The notes below the pieces were generated by a model. That model saw only the letters and a program-made list of their open reading frames with translations, did no database searches and was not told where the DNA came from. From positions 11,891,088-11,955,087 of the forward strand of contig NC_030855.1 in NCBI RefSeq assembly GCF_000208745.1: DNA of 64,000 nt, in the 5' to 3' direction. The DNA is from Theobroma cacao (lineage: Eukaryota > Streptophyta > Magnoliopsida > Malvales > Malvaceae). A program made the translations under genes and the position numbers. This document shows positions 13,069 through 23,969 of the stretch, in pieces (positions within the stretch are counted from its first letter, which is position 1; each line of letters opens with the position of its first letter).

Positions 13069-13081
13069 CACGCCCAAACTT
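13069..13081 (-). other. Polypurine tract of the Athila-like element
   Basis: The minus-strand AAGTTTGGGCGTG lies immediately upstream of the LTR start TGATAACTC. It is one base off the run of G usual in this lineage. Confidence 0.7.
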
Positions 13082-14456
13082 AGTATTTTGCTAGTCCTTA
13101 AGGAAAACTTAAACACGACAAAAGAATATGAAAATCGAAAACATTTAACTACAAAATGGTTGCATCAATCCAAAGATCACTTTTAATTCCTCGTAAATTA
13201 TCTTATTTCCTCAACTCAAAGCAAAAGCATAAATATTATTCAAATTCACATATCCCTATATTGCAACCTCATTTTCAAGTGGAATCCTGTGTGTGTAGTT
13301 TATTACAATAAAATTATGCTATTTAGATAAGTTTATGGTTTTGCAAAGAATTTAAATAAATCAAGAGTTTTATATGTTTGCTCTTCATCTCTCTCTCCAC
13401 TAGTGTAGACTAACACTTAATCAAGGATCCTTATGACTTTATCAAGCTTATAACGTATGTCTAGGGTCAAGGTAGTTATCGGATAACATGTAGCTCAAAT
13501 CACCTAAGCACATAACTATTTTAAGACTAATAATGAGCTTTATTTGTTTTCTACTTCTCCTACTTACACCTTTTTTTATTCTTTTCTTCATCCTTTTTCA
13601 TTTATCAGCACTTTATTCTATGTTTTGATTTTTTCCTTTTTTTTCTTTGCTGTTCTTTTTCCTCTGTTATTCACAATTTAACACCCCTCAACCCATGACT
13701 TTTTATGATGGACATTGGGGTGAATTCTATACAACTTTTTGAATTTGTCTTCAACTTCTCCTTTTTATCTTTTTGTTTATTACTTAGCTCAATATACTCC
13801 TTAAACTAATCAACGTATTTAGGAGTGATGGGTGTTAAAGTGAAAATTTTTTTATAGGCTATGGATGTTTACTAAGTGTTTAATAAAAGAAAAGGAAAAA
13901 TTTAGGCTAAAACAGGGTGACTAAGGATGAAAATATAGCATGGTAAGCTAGAAAAGCTCAAACAATCCAAAAATGGCCTAAGTCATCTCCTTAACTAAGT
14001 GTAGCCTAGGATTTTGCCTTGACAGAAATTAACACAAATTCTAGAACTCAAGACTTTATTCAAAAATTTACACTTACATAAACATTCTCTAAATATACAC
14101 AATTATTCAAAGCAAGAAATACGTGCTCAATATGGTCGAAATTCACATTTTAAAATGATGCTTAACAACAAAGTTCAACATAATACTCAAACAATATTCA
14201 CACTTACTAAGACAACAAGATAACAAGACAACTATATTTATTCATTGGATAAGTAAATCAAAGCAAATTGTGCAATTTCTCATAGTTAACATTTTCTAAA
14301 AAAAATTGATAGAAAATTAACACACTTAACTAACTTGAAGCTTTAAAACATGAAATGTAAAAACAAAAAGCAAAGTTTAAAGCTTAAACTCTCCTATAAA
14401 CTTAAATGTAACATTGTCCCTAATGTTAATAAAAGTTAGGAAAGGAATACTCCCTT
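13082..14456 (-). mobile_element. Athila-like 3' noncoding region
   Basis: This noncoding sequence lies between the env-like ORF and the PPT, in the place where Athila elements have a long 3' untranslated stretch. It includes pyrimidine-rich tracts around 13560-13680. No gene is seen. Confidence 0.5.
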
Positions 14457-15084
14457 CTAAAATGATTCACTTTCCTCATCTTCCTCGTCTTCATCATTGG
14501 TGGGATTCATAACCATGGCTGGGAAATTGGTCATGTGCATCTGCAAACGTATAACACAAACGTGAAAATATCTGCTCCATGGTTGCCATGTGACATTCAA
14601 AATGCTCCATCCTTTGTGGCATAAAAAGTTTAGCATGACGTGATGGAGGTCTTGGTAGAGCGGATGAACTCCCATCAATAACAACTTGTTCCAATGCTTG
14701 AAATCTTTAAATGATCCTAGTTTCAGTGGAGCTTTCGATTATAAAATCTCTTCATTGCTGCTCCATTGGACTCCTGCTTGCTTGTACAACACGGTGATGA
14801 GTGACGGGTACCATAAGTCTTTTTTAACTGAACCGGTAGTATGAATGATATTATTGAAAATCAATTGACCAATATTATTGGATTTACTTGACACGATGGC
14901 ATAGAGCAAGACTAATCTATCTTTAGTCAAGTCGCTCAAATGCTTGATCAACAACATCTTGGTTGCAATGAAATAGTGCCATACCTTGTATTCATTTTTT
15001 AACGCACTTGCCTTGAATGACACCGGAACCCCTCAATAATATCCAAGTAGTGCAAAGGTTACCAAGCAAATTGAGGCCTTCTTT
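14457..15084 (-). pseudogene. Env-like ORF of the Athila-like element, C-terminal part
   Basis: The minus-strand translation over 14739-15023 contains SFKASALKNEYKVWHYFIAT, then RLVLLYAIVSSKSNNIGQLI, then WYPSLITVLYKQAGVQW. It resembles the putative plant transposon protein domain that follows pol in Athila-type elements. The segment continues at 15024-15084 in another frame, so there is at least one frameshift. The N-terminal part is at 16493-16873; the two were split by the solo LTR at 15090-16487. An acidic tail (DEEDEESE) closes the ORF at 14457. The function of this domain is not established. Confidence 0.7.
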
Positions 15085-16492
15085 GATATTGTCAGTTAAA
15101 ATCCTACTACGCAAGTATACATATTGAATAGATAGTATATTAGCAAGCAAGGTATCGATCCCACAGGGAATTAATCTAAAACTTTACTAAGTACTAAAAT
15201 TAGAACAATTTAATCTTATCCAAATAATCAAAATTAAATAATTAATTAAAACTAAAATTAAAACCAACAAGAAAAATCAAAATAATAACTTGAGAAAATA
15301 TCCAATCAATAAACCTATGATTACAATATCTTCACACTTCATCTAAATCTTACCTCTCTTTCTTAACTTATTTCAATGGGTTGAATTGCTAACCTAGAGT
15401 CTTCAATTATTTATAAAGGTCTCCTGACTCATTTTATGAAAATATTTATTTTAATCAAAACACTATATGCCTATGTGAATTGAAATTAAAATAGACTCAT
15501 TAAGTTCAAGCTCTAATCTGGCTACATATGGCCTATAGGTATATTCCTATCCTATACACAAATCAATTAATATGATCATATGCTATCCCAATTTTAGTCT
15601 ATTCTAAACTCCCTTTCCCAAGTTACCAAGCAATTAAAAGCATTAAGAACAAATTGGAATAAACAATTCAAATCTCATTGAAAATAATTAATAAAGAGAT
15701 TTAAAAACTTAGACTACAAGTGAGTTCAATCGCAATCCTAAAAAAAGAAATTTAGCTACTCATAATCGCAAAATAAAATAACATTATATAAAATTCAACC
15801 ATTGAAAGTATCAAGAACGATAAAAGCTAAGGAATAAAACAAAACAATATTTGCCGTCTTGATCTCCAAGTTTCAACCTCAACTTCTAGTTTCTTGAATC
15901 TCCTAAAGGTTCTCCTCTCTAATATTGTTTAACATATCCTATTTATACTAATAACCTTAACCTAAAGTTCCTTAAGCTGGCCTAGGGTTTAATTAGGCTT
16001 AAAAGTATAATAAGAGGCCCAAAAATCAAATGTCAATTTTTACAAATTTTTATTCTCGGCATAGTACGTCTAGCTATTTTTTGACATGATTTTCTCTATA
16101 TTCAATGCAGAAATGGGCAAAGTAATCTTCATAAAAGTTGTAGCTATGTCTCTTATCTTTCCCATGGTGTAAGAATCGCATTATTTGGAGTTCTGTAACT
16201 CGAGATATAGCCAAAATACTGAAGCATATGCAAGCAGATTTTGGGTCTTTCAACAATTTACTTTCCAAAATTAAGCCCAAATCATCTTTAATCCTACAAA
16301 AGAAATATTAAAACTGATAAATAATAACCAAATTAACATGAATAACATAAAATTAAAATAACTCACTAAAAAAATTAACTAATTATAAAAACAACTAAAA
16401 TAAGTAAATTATAATTAAAAATTGAGGACTTAGCTGATATTTAATAATAAAATTGGAATAAAATAATTCTATAAAATAGAATTATCAGATAT
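15085..16492 (-). mobile_element. Solo LTR inserted in the env-like ORF, target duplication GATAT
   Basis: The LTR spans 15090-16487 (1,398 bp) with TG and CA termini. GATAT repeats stand at 15085-15089 and 16488-16492. On the minus strand it begins TGATAATTC, like the Athila-like LTR at 13068, and it is the same type as the LTR that starts at 62796 in the opposite orientation. It contains the shared module (16075-16255) and the ATCGATCCCACAGGGAA block near its left end. The host reading frame on each side meets at the duplication. Confidence 0.9.
16075..16255 (-). repeat. Shared LTR module, copy in the GATAT solo LTR
   Basis: The minus strand reads GCATATGCTTCAGTATTTTG, ATATCTCGAGTTACAGAACT, GCTACAACTTTTATG, TACTTTGCCCATTTCTG in order. 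Only one palindrome-like unit (TAGTACGTCTA near 16064) follows it, so the array here is reduced or lost. Confidence 0.75.
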
Positions 16493-16873
16493 CCACATTT
16501 CCATTCAAATACTGGGCATACTCATTGTTTTCCACCTTTGGTGCATTATAGAATTGATTAATGGTGTGGGTATCCGACAAAATTCTTTTCTGCTACAAAA
16601 TGCCACACCATTCTCATGTTCTAAAGCATTGGCATAAAATTCTCTAACAACTAGTAATATTGCGGCTTCAGGTGGAGCACAAAAGGATTGCCAATTTTTC
16701 ACCTCATTTCTATCATAAATATAGCTAAACCAGACATGAGGAATATCTATACCTCTCTTAGGGACCAAAAATTTTTTAACTAATGATTGAGTATGGCATT
16801 TAAATTCCTCAACTGACACAAATTTAGCACTATCAAACCCATTATTGCTAGCTTTAGCATTCTTAGGTGCCAT
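16493..16873 (-). pseudogene. Env-like ORF of the Athila-like element, N-terminal part
   Basis: The minus-strand ORF starts at ATG 16873 (MAPKNAKASNNGFDSAKFVS). It has FVSVEEFKCHTQSLVKKFLV, RGIDIPHVW, NWQSFCAPPEAAILLVVREF, YANALEHENGVAFC. This is the start of the putative plant transposon protein domain. A frameshift occurs near 16560, after which the second frame (NNEYAQYLNG) runs to the GATAT target site and would continue at 15084. It is interrupted and not translatable as one protein. Confidence 0.75.
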
Positions 16874-17950
16874 GGATTTCTCAAAAATTCACAATTAATT
16901 CTCCACAAATTCCAAACACCTAATGAACACCAAATATATCCACAAATAATCACAAATAACTCAATTGTCTCCAAAATCTATGCTAACAACAATAGTATCA
17001 CCAATAATAAACAAATTGTCATAAACTAGCACAATGTGCAACAAATTGACACTATTCAATGTTGATAATTATACAATTCTCACAATCCAACAACAATCTT
17101 CATAAAACTTCAAGCACAAAGTCAATACTACCAACAATATACAAAGCCCATCAAGAATTATCAACACAACTCTTTTTAAATAATCAATTTCCTCAAAAAT
17201 AGAATTTCTTGTAAAAATTTCAACACTTACTTGCAAAAATTTGCACTTTGATATAGAAAAGTTGATGAAAATTCTTGAATTTTGATTTTTGTAGCAAGAA
17301 CTTGGTGTTTTGATAGGTTTTATGAATGGGTTTGAAAGATTTTTTTGAATTTGGAAGAAAAAATTTTGGGAAATTTGGGGCTAGGGTTTGAATTCAGAAG
17401 AAGAGGGAAAGAAGGGGCTTTACATATGGGAAAGTGGCCTGACTCGATCCTGCGATGCAAAATGGTTGGTGTCGTGAGACCAAAGCTTTTGATTTGGCTA
17501 CTGAGTTTTATTAAAATGGCGTATCAGCATGAAATGATTAGTGTTGTAGCTCCAAATGTTTTGTTCCTCAATCTTAAAATGCTACATTTTTGGTGTTATG
17601 GTGTTAAGTGATTGGTGATGTGGCACCAAACTCTTTTGTTTGGCTCGTAGGTATTCAACATTATGGCACTGTGGCATAAATAAGTTGGCACTACAATGCC
17701 AAAATCTCTGTTTGTCCACCTTTGTTGCTGCATTTTGGTGTTATAGCGCAAAAAAGTTGGCGTTGCGGCACCAAAGTTTCTATTTTGCCATTATTTCTCC
17801 TACAACAATGAAAAGATAGACTTAAGAAATAATGCTTCAATACTTAAAATATGAAAGAAAGAAAGAACAAAAGATTAAAACATATAACAGATCATAAAGA
17901 AAAACTTAAAACAAGGAAATCAAGTGTAAATAACTTAGGTTGGCGCCTAA
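16874..17950 (-). mobile_element. Athila-like region between pol and the env-like ORF
   Basis: No coding sequence is recognised. The right half carries a long palindromic array (17465-17775). The remainder is AT-rich spacer. An open frame on the plus strand at 17345-17611 overlaps the array and is rejected as a gene. Confidence 0.5.
17465..17775. repeat. Long palindromic array inside the Athila-like element
   Basis: The units resemble TTGGCGTTGCGGCACCAA and are centred at 17474.5, 17502.5 (weak), 17524.5, 17546.5, 17598.5, 17620.5, 17648.5 (weak), 17671.5, 17693.5, 17743.5 and 17765.5. Good units include TTGGTGTCGTGAGACCAA, TTGGTGATGTGGCACCAA and TTGGCACTACAATGCCAA. Spacings are mainly 22 and 50-52 bp, with two of 28. 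Confidence 0.75.
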
Positions 17951-18302
17951 GAAGTGCTTTTTATAGTCACTAACTTAACAATGGCACCCCCCTTTTTGCA
18001 CTTTTGCATCCACAAAATAAGGCTTTAGGCTTAGTATATTAACCATAATTCTTGAATGGCCGCACTTTTTATCTCTCTTATCATATAAGGGCAGACTTTG
18101 ATCATTTTAAAAGGACCTAACTATCTTGATTTACGTTTCCATGGAAACAACTTGAAGTGTGAATCAGAAAGTAATGAAACTTGTTCCCTAACCTCAAAAT
18201 TGAGATAAGTGGGAGGTGGTGGAAGATGCTTTTGATGCAACTACTTGATTTTGATATGTGAAGGTCATGGCTTTAACTTAAAAGTTGGTGCTTGTGCGCT
18301 GG
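17951..18302 (-). pseudogene. Athila-like pol tail (linker and integrase C-terminus), deleted and broken
   Basis: The minus-strand translation gives APTFKLKP, a stop and PSHIK at the right. This resembles the linker found before RT in Athila elements. It is followed almost at once by YLNFEVREQVSLLSDSHFKL and GPFKMIKVCP, which resemble the C-terminal end of Athila integrase. RT, RNase H and the integrase core between these are absent, so the element had suffered a large internal deletion. The right edge is the target site of the gypsy insertion at 18303. Confidence 0.65.
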
Positions 18303-18508
18303 TGTCACGACCCGATTTCCAAGTCATGACCGGCACAAGGACTTAATGGACGTAGTCCATTAAGCCCAAGCCAGCCTATCTATATTATCCTGCTCATTAT
18401 TCCATCAAAGTTACTAAAGTCACATTTTGTAATTTCGAAGCAAAATAATGCTAACCATTTTTGACTCTTAGTGACATACCAATCCAAATATACATACATT
18501 GTCTAAAA
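18303..18508 (-). mobile_element. Remnant of the 3' LTR of the inner gypsy element
   Basis: The stretch begins TGTCACGACCCG and aligns with the first 200 bp of the LTR at 21946-24482, sharing for example CTATCTATATTATCCTGCTC and ATACATACATTGTCTAAAAT. It then passes directly into RT coding sequence. The rest of this LTR and the pol 3' part (RNase H, integrase, PPT) are deleted. The flanking GCTGG (18298-18302) corresponds to GTTGG after the other LTR. Confidence 0.85.
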
Positions 18509-19421
18509 TATGTCTTACCAATCCAAAGTCCTTCACAAAATGACGATAATAGCCAGCCAAACCCAAAAAACTTCTAATCTCTGTAACTAATGTTGGCCTT
18601 GGACACTTTTCCACTGCCTCAACTTTCTTTGGATCGACTTGTATCCCATCCTTGGAAACCACATGTCTTAAGAATGCGACACTTTCAAGCCAAAACTCAC
18701 ACTTGGAGAACTTGGCATACAATCGATGTTCTCTCAAAGTTTGGAGCACTATCTTAAGATGTTGTTCATGCTTCTCTCGACTCTTTGAGTAGATCAAGAT
18801 GTCATCAATAAACACCACCATGAACTTATCCAAATAGGGCTTGAACACTCAGTTCATCAAATCCATAAAGGCCGTAGGGGTATTAGTAAGCCCAAATGAC
18901 ATCACCAAGAACTCATAGTGCCCATATCTTGTTCGAAATGCTGTCTTTGGTATATCTTTATTTCGGATCCTTAAATGATGGTACCTAGATCGCAGATCTA
19001 TCTTAGAGAAACATTGTGCTCCTTGTAGTTGATCAAATAAATCATCTATTCTTGGAAGAGGATACTTATTCTTCACTATCATTTGATTAAGATGTCGATA
19101 GTCAATGCACAATCTAAGTGACCCATCTTTCTTCTTTACAAATAACACCGGTGCTACCCATGGTGAGACGCTAGGACTGATGAAGCCTTTATCCAACAAA
19201 TCTTCTAGCTGATTCTTAAGTTCCTTAAGCTCCGCAGGTGCCATTCTATATGGGGGTATGAATATAGGTCTAGTGTCAGGAATCAAATCTATGCAAAATT
19301 CAATCCCCCGCTTAGGAGGCAAGCCTAGTAGTTCCTCAGGAAATACATCCATGAACTCATTCACTGCTGACACTTGGCTTATATCTCTAACATTCGCCTG
19401 GGTATCCCTTACAACGGCCAA
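18509..19421 (-). pseudogene. Ty3/gypsy reverse transcriptase, truncated, with stops
   Basis: In minus-strand order the protein has the RT entry [17 protein letters not shown], then [18 protein letters not shown], then [20 protein letters not shown], then the catalytic YxDD-box equivalent [11 protein letters not shown], then the post-palm [14 protein letters not shown]. The active-site aspartates are present. A stop at 18849-18851 splits the ORF where the family has an arginine, which is one C-to-T step. Downstream domains are missing because the element is joined to an LTR remnant at 18508. Lineage is chromovirus-like (Tekay/Del type) by resemblance. Confidence 0.9.
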
Positions 19422-19906
19422 CTAACCTTGACAACCCTGTCTTAATAGCCTCCTAGTAAACATGACTGATATCAAATTAATTGGAGCATTACTTTTATCC
19501 CCTTGAATACTAATTGATGGCTCATCTGAGAAATCAAATCTAACCAATTTATGATAATAATCCACACTAGCACGGCAGGGTGATAGCCAATCCATTCCCA
19601 AAATCACATCAAAGTCCAAAGTGTCTAACACCAGTAGATTCACCAAAGTGTTTTGTCCTTGACTTGAACTACATAGGACTCATATTCCCATTCGGCCACA
19701 AATACCTCCTTTAAAGGAGTAGACACCGCTAATTGTTCTTCTCTCCTAACACGGTCTTTACCCAAGTGAGATGCAAAGCATGGAGAAATAGAAGAGTGGG
19801 TAGCACCAGGATCAAACAATACCCGAGCATTCATATTACAAACTAAGAAAATACCTGATACCACTGCGTTGGATGTTTGGGCCTTCTGCGGTGTTAAAGC
19901 AAACAC
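19422..19906 (-). pseudogene. Ty3/gypsy aspartic protease, broken
   Basis: Minus-strand frames at 19640-19906 and 19422-19646 give GIFLVCNMNARVLFDPGATH, then SISPCFASHLGK, then DFDVILGMDWLSPC. This is the retropepsin region upstream of RT. The catalytic triad position usually DSG or DTG reads DPG. The two frames are offset, so there is a frameshift. Both changes imply loss of activity. Confidence 0.85.
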
Positions 19907-21310
19907 CCTTGCTTGACCCCTACAGGTGGAACTCTAACGTCTAGACCTGAGAGGAAGTACCAGCACCTCTACCTCTGGATTCGCTAGCCTCCCAATCCGA
20001 TGAGGCAGCAACTGAGGGAGCAGACGAAGCTGGCTGGGTGGAACTAGGAGCAGAATCTTGTGATTGATGAGCCATCGGACAATTCCTCCTAATATGTCGG
20101 GGTTAACCACACCCATAGTAAACTTTTCCACCACGCAAGCATCGTCCACTATGTTGTCTCCCACAAGTATCACAAGGGTGGATAACTTGACTGCCTTGTC
20201 TAGAATCTTGTTGTTTTTCCCTACCAAAGGTTTTCTGCCCTGATCCAACACTAGCACTAACCACATCACTCCCTTTCTGGGGCAATCGTGAATCCCTTTG
20301 TGGACCCTGACGGCTAGAAGATGACATCCCACTGCTGAAATCTCTGCGACCCTGATAACCTTCTGTCTTGGCCCTTTTTGCTTTATCCCTTGTAGCCCTA
20401 ATCTCATTGGTCCTCATTTCAATCAACTAAGCACAATCAACTGCTGCGAAGTAAGTATTGAAATCTCGAGAGGCCACAACCCTAAACAATGGCTCCACTA
20501 GCCTATCCACAAACTTTTGAATTTTCATCTCCTTAGTGGACACTAGATAAGGTGCATACCGAGCCAGTAGCGTGAATTTGATGTCATATTCTGACACCGT
20601 CATACTCGACGTCTATACTAAAGCCTCAAACTCTCTGGCTCTAGCATTACGTACACTAAGTGGTAAAAATTGATCTAAGAAAGCTGTACTGAACTCACTC
20701 TAAGTCAACGGCGCTGCATCCGTTAGTCTGCCTCTACATAAAGAGCTATACCATTCCTGCGCCACGTCCTCTAATCGAAAGGTGACTAACTAGACTGATT
20801 GGACACTAGAACATCCTAAGGCTTTACAAATCTTCTCTATCTTATCTAAGAAAATTTGGGGCTTTTTCAATGCATCAAACCTTGAAAATGATGGAGGCTT
20901 AAGCTTGAGAAAATCAGGAAGAGAAATCTCTAAATAACCCCTCTCGACCTCATGATGTTGGTGATCGGCCTATCCTTGGGAGCTAGGGGATTCTCATACT
21001 ATAGGTTTCCCCTCCACTATCCTCTGAATATCATCCATACGGGTCACCATCATCTCTATAACCTGATTGACTCCCTGTAGGCCTGCAGCCAAGTCCTCAA
21101 TGGTAATGCCCCCAACTGGTTATCTATCCACATAGTTAGAAAACTGCCCCTCCTTTTGTCTACTCACAAGCGTATCCGCCCTCATTGTCCTAATGGCCTT
21201 GCCACGTCTACCTCGACCCCTAAAGGTGGATGCCCGCGGCCTATCTATCAGCTCATTGGAGCATCTTGCTCTCTCTTCCGTCTTAAGGCGGCTCATGTCT
21301 TAGGTGGCAT
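19907..21310 (-). pseudogene. Ty3/gypsy gag, broken
   Basis: The likely start is the minus-strand ATG at 21308-21310 (MPPKT, then a stop, AALRRKREQDAP). Stops recur throughout. The 3' part carries a zinc-knuckle-like [15 protein letters not shown] and CGR repeats followed by a Gln/Pro/Ser-rich stretch. Its place between the leader with the PBS (21526-21945) and the protease fits gag. Confidence 0.75.
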
Positions 21311-21525
21311 TCTTACCTAGATAAGAGTAAATGCTTGTTATTAAACACATTTTATAATTATAATCATATCTAAAGAAGAAGGTGGTTTCTAGGATAAGGA
21401 ATCTATGTGGTTCTTTGATTGTAAAATGTATCGCGGTTCACACATCACAATCGAAGTTTCCACATAAAGACTCGACACTCCGCTGGATCAACAAAAGGAA
21501 GTCCTATGACCTAAATAACCTAGGG

Positions 21526-21941
21526 CTCTGATACCAAGTCTATCACTAAGGGCGAGAGATCACGAAGCATCCAGCCTCTTCGTTACAGAGACAATAAACG
21601 GTACCTATCAAAGCACTCATAGGGTGAAAGATCACGAAGCATCAATCCCTATAAGCCCTTGGACGGAGAGTCATGCTTCACCCCTGTTAACATGTGAGAG
21701 TTCCTAAAGATCGAGTTACAACCCTTTGCTCTGATACCAACATTGTCGCTAGGGGTGGGAGATTACGGAGTACCCCCCATTCGCTACGGAGGTAACAAAG
21801 GGTAACTATCAAAGCACTCATAGAGTGGGAGATCACGAAGCACCCATTTTCTATAAACCCTTGGCCAGAAAGTCATGCTTCGTCACTGTTCACATGCGAG
21901 AGTTCCTAGGGATTGGGTTACAACCCTTTACTCTGATACCA
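21526..21941 (-). repeat. Leader with three PBS-like sites, tandemly duplicated
   Basis: The block CTCTGATACCAA, which on the minus strand is the initiator tRNA-Met PBS TTGGTATCAGAG, occurs at 21526, 21729 and 21931, spaced 203 and 202 bp apart. The roughly 200-bp sequence between them is duplicated (shared phrases such as ATCAAAGCACTCATAG, ATCACGAAGCA and AGAGTTCCTA). The site nearest the LTR (ends 21941, four bases before the LTR at 21946) is in the proper PBS position. The two others are extra copies in the leader. Confidence 0.85.
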
Positions 21942-22812
21942 ACTCTGTCACGATCTGATTTCCAAGCCGTGACTAGTGCATGGACTCAATGGACGCAGTC
22001 CATTTAGTTCAAGCAAGCCTATCTATATTATCCTGCTCATTATTCCATCAAAGTTACTAAAGTCACATTTTGTAATTTCAAACCAAAATAATGCTAACCA
22101 TTTCCGACTCTTAGTGACATACCAATCTAAATATACATACATTGTCTAAAATATATCTCTTAACAATTTACATCAGGTTTGACCATGCATATCAAAAAGA
22201 AGACTTGATTTCCAACGGAGAGACTTAGACAAATGTACAGCTACTGAATGTCAAGACACCTAACAAGGGTCGAATATACGAAGACACCTCGACCTCGTTA
22301 CCAGCTGCCTCTTGATTTGAAAACATGAAGTTGGAAACGATGAGTATAAATCGAGTGAGTGAACATATGAAGGGAACAAGCAATATAATAAGAAAAAGTT
22401 TCAAATCATAATGCACTTATTTGAAAACGATGCACTTTAGCTTAAGTCCTTATTAAAACCCTCAATTTAACCCTTGGTTGATAAATCATGTGACGAAAGA
22501 GAATTCATATTCAACATAAAATTGGAGAAGTGGAAAATATGGCAAAAACCCGCCAAATGATAAGCGAAACAGAAAGTTTCATTCTCGCTGTAATGACAAA
22601 CAGAGTAACAAGAAAGACTTCCTTTCATCTTAAATAAACCATTTCACTGCAATGCAAATCAATTTGGAACACTAAAAAAAATGGTCAAGGTTCAGCAAGC
22701 ATGATTTCACATACATTATAGTCACAAATATTATTCATAAAATCTTTATTGCATTAATACATGTGAACATATGCAAACATATATGTATATATATACATCC
22801 ACTGCCTCCCCA

Positions 22813-22995
22813 ACTCATGTGCATCCCCCCACATCGTGCACATAGCTCGAGTCATCGTGTGCATCCCCCCACATCGTGCACACCTAATGCCGTCATGTAC
22901 ATCCCCCCACATCGTGCACATGGGCAATATAATCATTCGCCTACCTCACCACCGTCATTACCGGTATGTGCATCCCCCCACATCGTGCACACACA
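22813..22995. repeat. Minisatellite in gypsy type 1 LTR
   Basis: The core CATCCCCCCACATCGTGCAC is repeated four times, at about 22823, 22862, 22901 and 22973, with variable linkers. The solo LTR at 55164 has a different minisatellite at the matching place (56395-56545). Confidence 0.85.
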
Positions 22996-23969
22996 CGGTT
23001 ATATCCATTACACAATATTATCTACCAATGTACTATACATATATATATATATATATCAACATTATACCGAAACACATTGATTCATAACACTTTCCATTTA
23101 ACAACATAAAGACATTTCTTAAGGGCTTGTTCCCAAGCACTTTTTTTTTTGAAAGAGAATTGGACAAATCATTCAAAATATTTGTCCAAATACATTCACA
23201 TATCCTAAAACAGTTTTGAAATGCAAGTTCACTCACCTGCTTTGTTGATTCTTAAAGCAGCTCCAACTTCCACTAATGCCCCGAATGGTGATGTGGGGTT
23301 TCGGTGGAGCCTATCACATATTAGCATCACAATCAACTCAATCACATAACCATAATTCTAAAAGCTACCTCCTAAATCATGTTCCACTAGTTATTCCTAA
23401 CTAGCTTCCAACTACCATCAAGTGGCTATTTATTTGCACTATTATAATCGCACCAAAATGAATAAACTACCTCAACTACACAACACTCATAAATCTAACT
23501 ATAATCATTCTCAACAACTAAAATATCAACTCAATTTCAAAGCTCACCTTGCTAGATTTGCAATTGAATATCTCCTCAAGAATTCCCAAACTATTATAGA
23601 AGGTCTTTTTTTCTCCCTCTAAAACCCTAGTTAGTGAGAGAAAGTATTTATCTAAGACATTTCAAGGGTTTTAAGGTGAAAGAGTGAAAGAGCATAAGAG
23701 GTTCTATAAAAAAAATCCACAAAAGCATGAAAATGAAGGCTAACTTAAGAAAGTTATGGAAGCTTGAAGAGTACTCCCATGGAAGGTGAAGAAATGTGGG
23801 ATGGAAGGAAGAAAAAGAAGATAAAGTGCTGGAAATTTGAGGAAGGTGCTAGAGAATGAAGATATTTATAGTTAAAACTTATCCAATTGTTCATAAAATT
23901 ACAATAATGCCCTTAGCAATGCCATTTCTCTTCTTTTTGTTCTTGTGAAATCTTTTACTCTTTTAACAC

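Noticed and set aside
17345..17611. 88-codon plus-strand open frame
   Set aside because: It runs through the palindromic array of the Athila-like element. The apparent protein is a by-product of the repeats.
21729..21740. CTCTGATACCA strings considered as tRNA genes
   Set aside because: Only the 3' dozen bases of the tRNA complement are present, as expected of primer-binding sites. No tRNA body is found.
22754..23087. Overlapping open frames on both strands with Pro/Ser/His repeats
   Set aside because: They are translations of the LTR minisatellite at 22813-22995.
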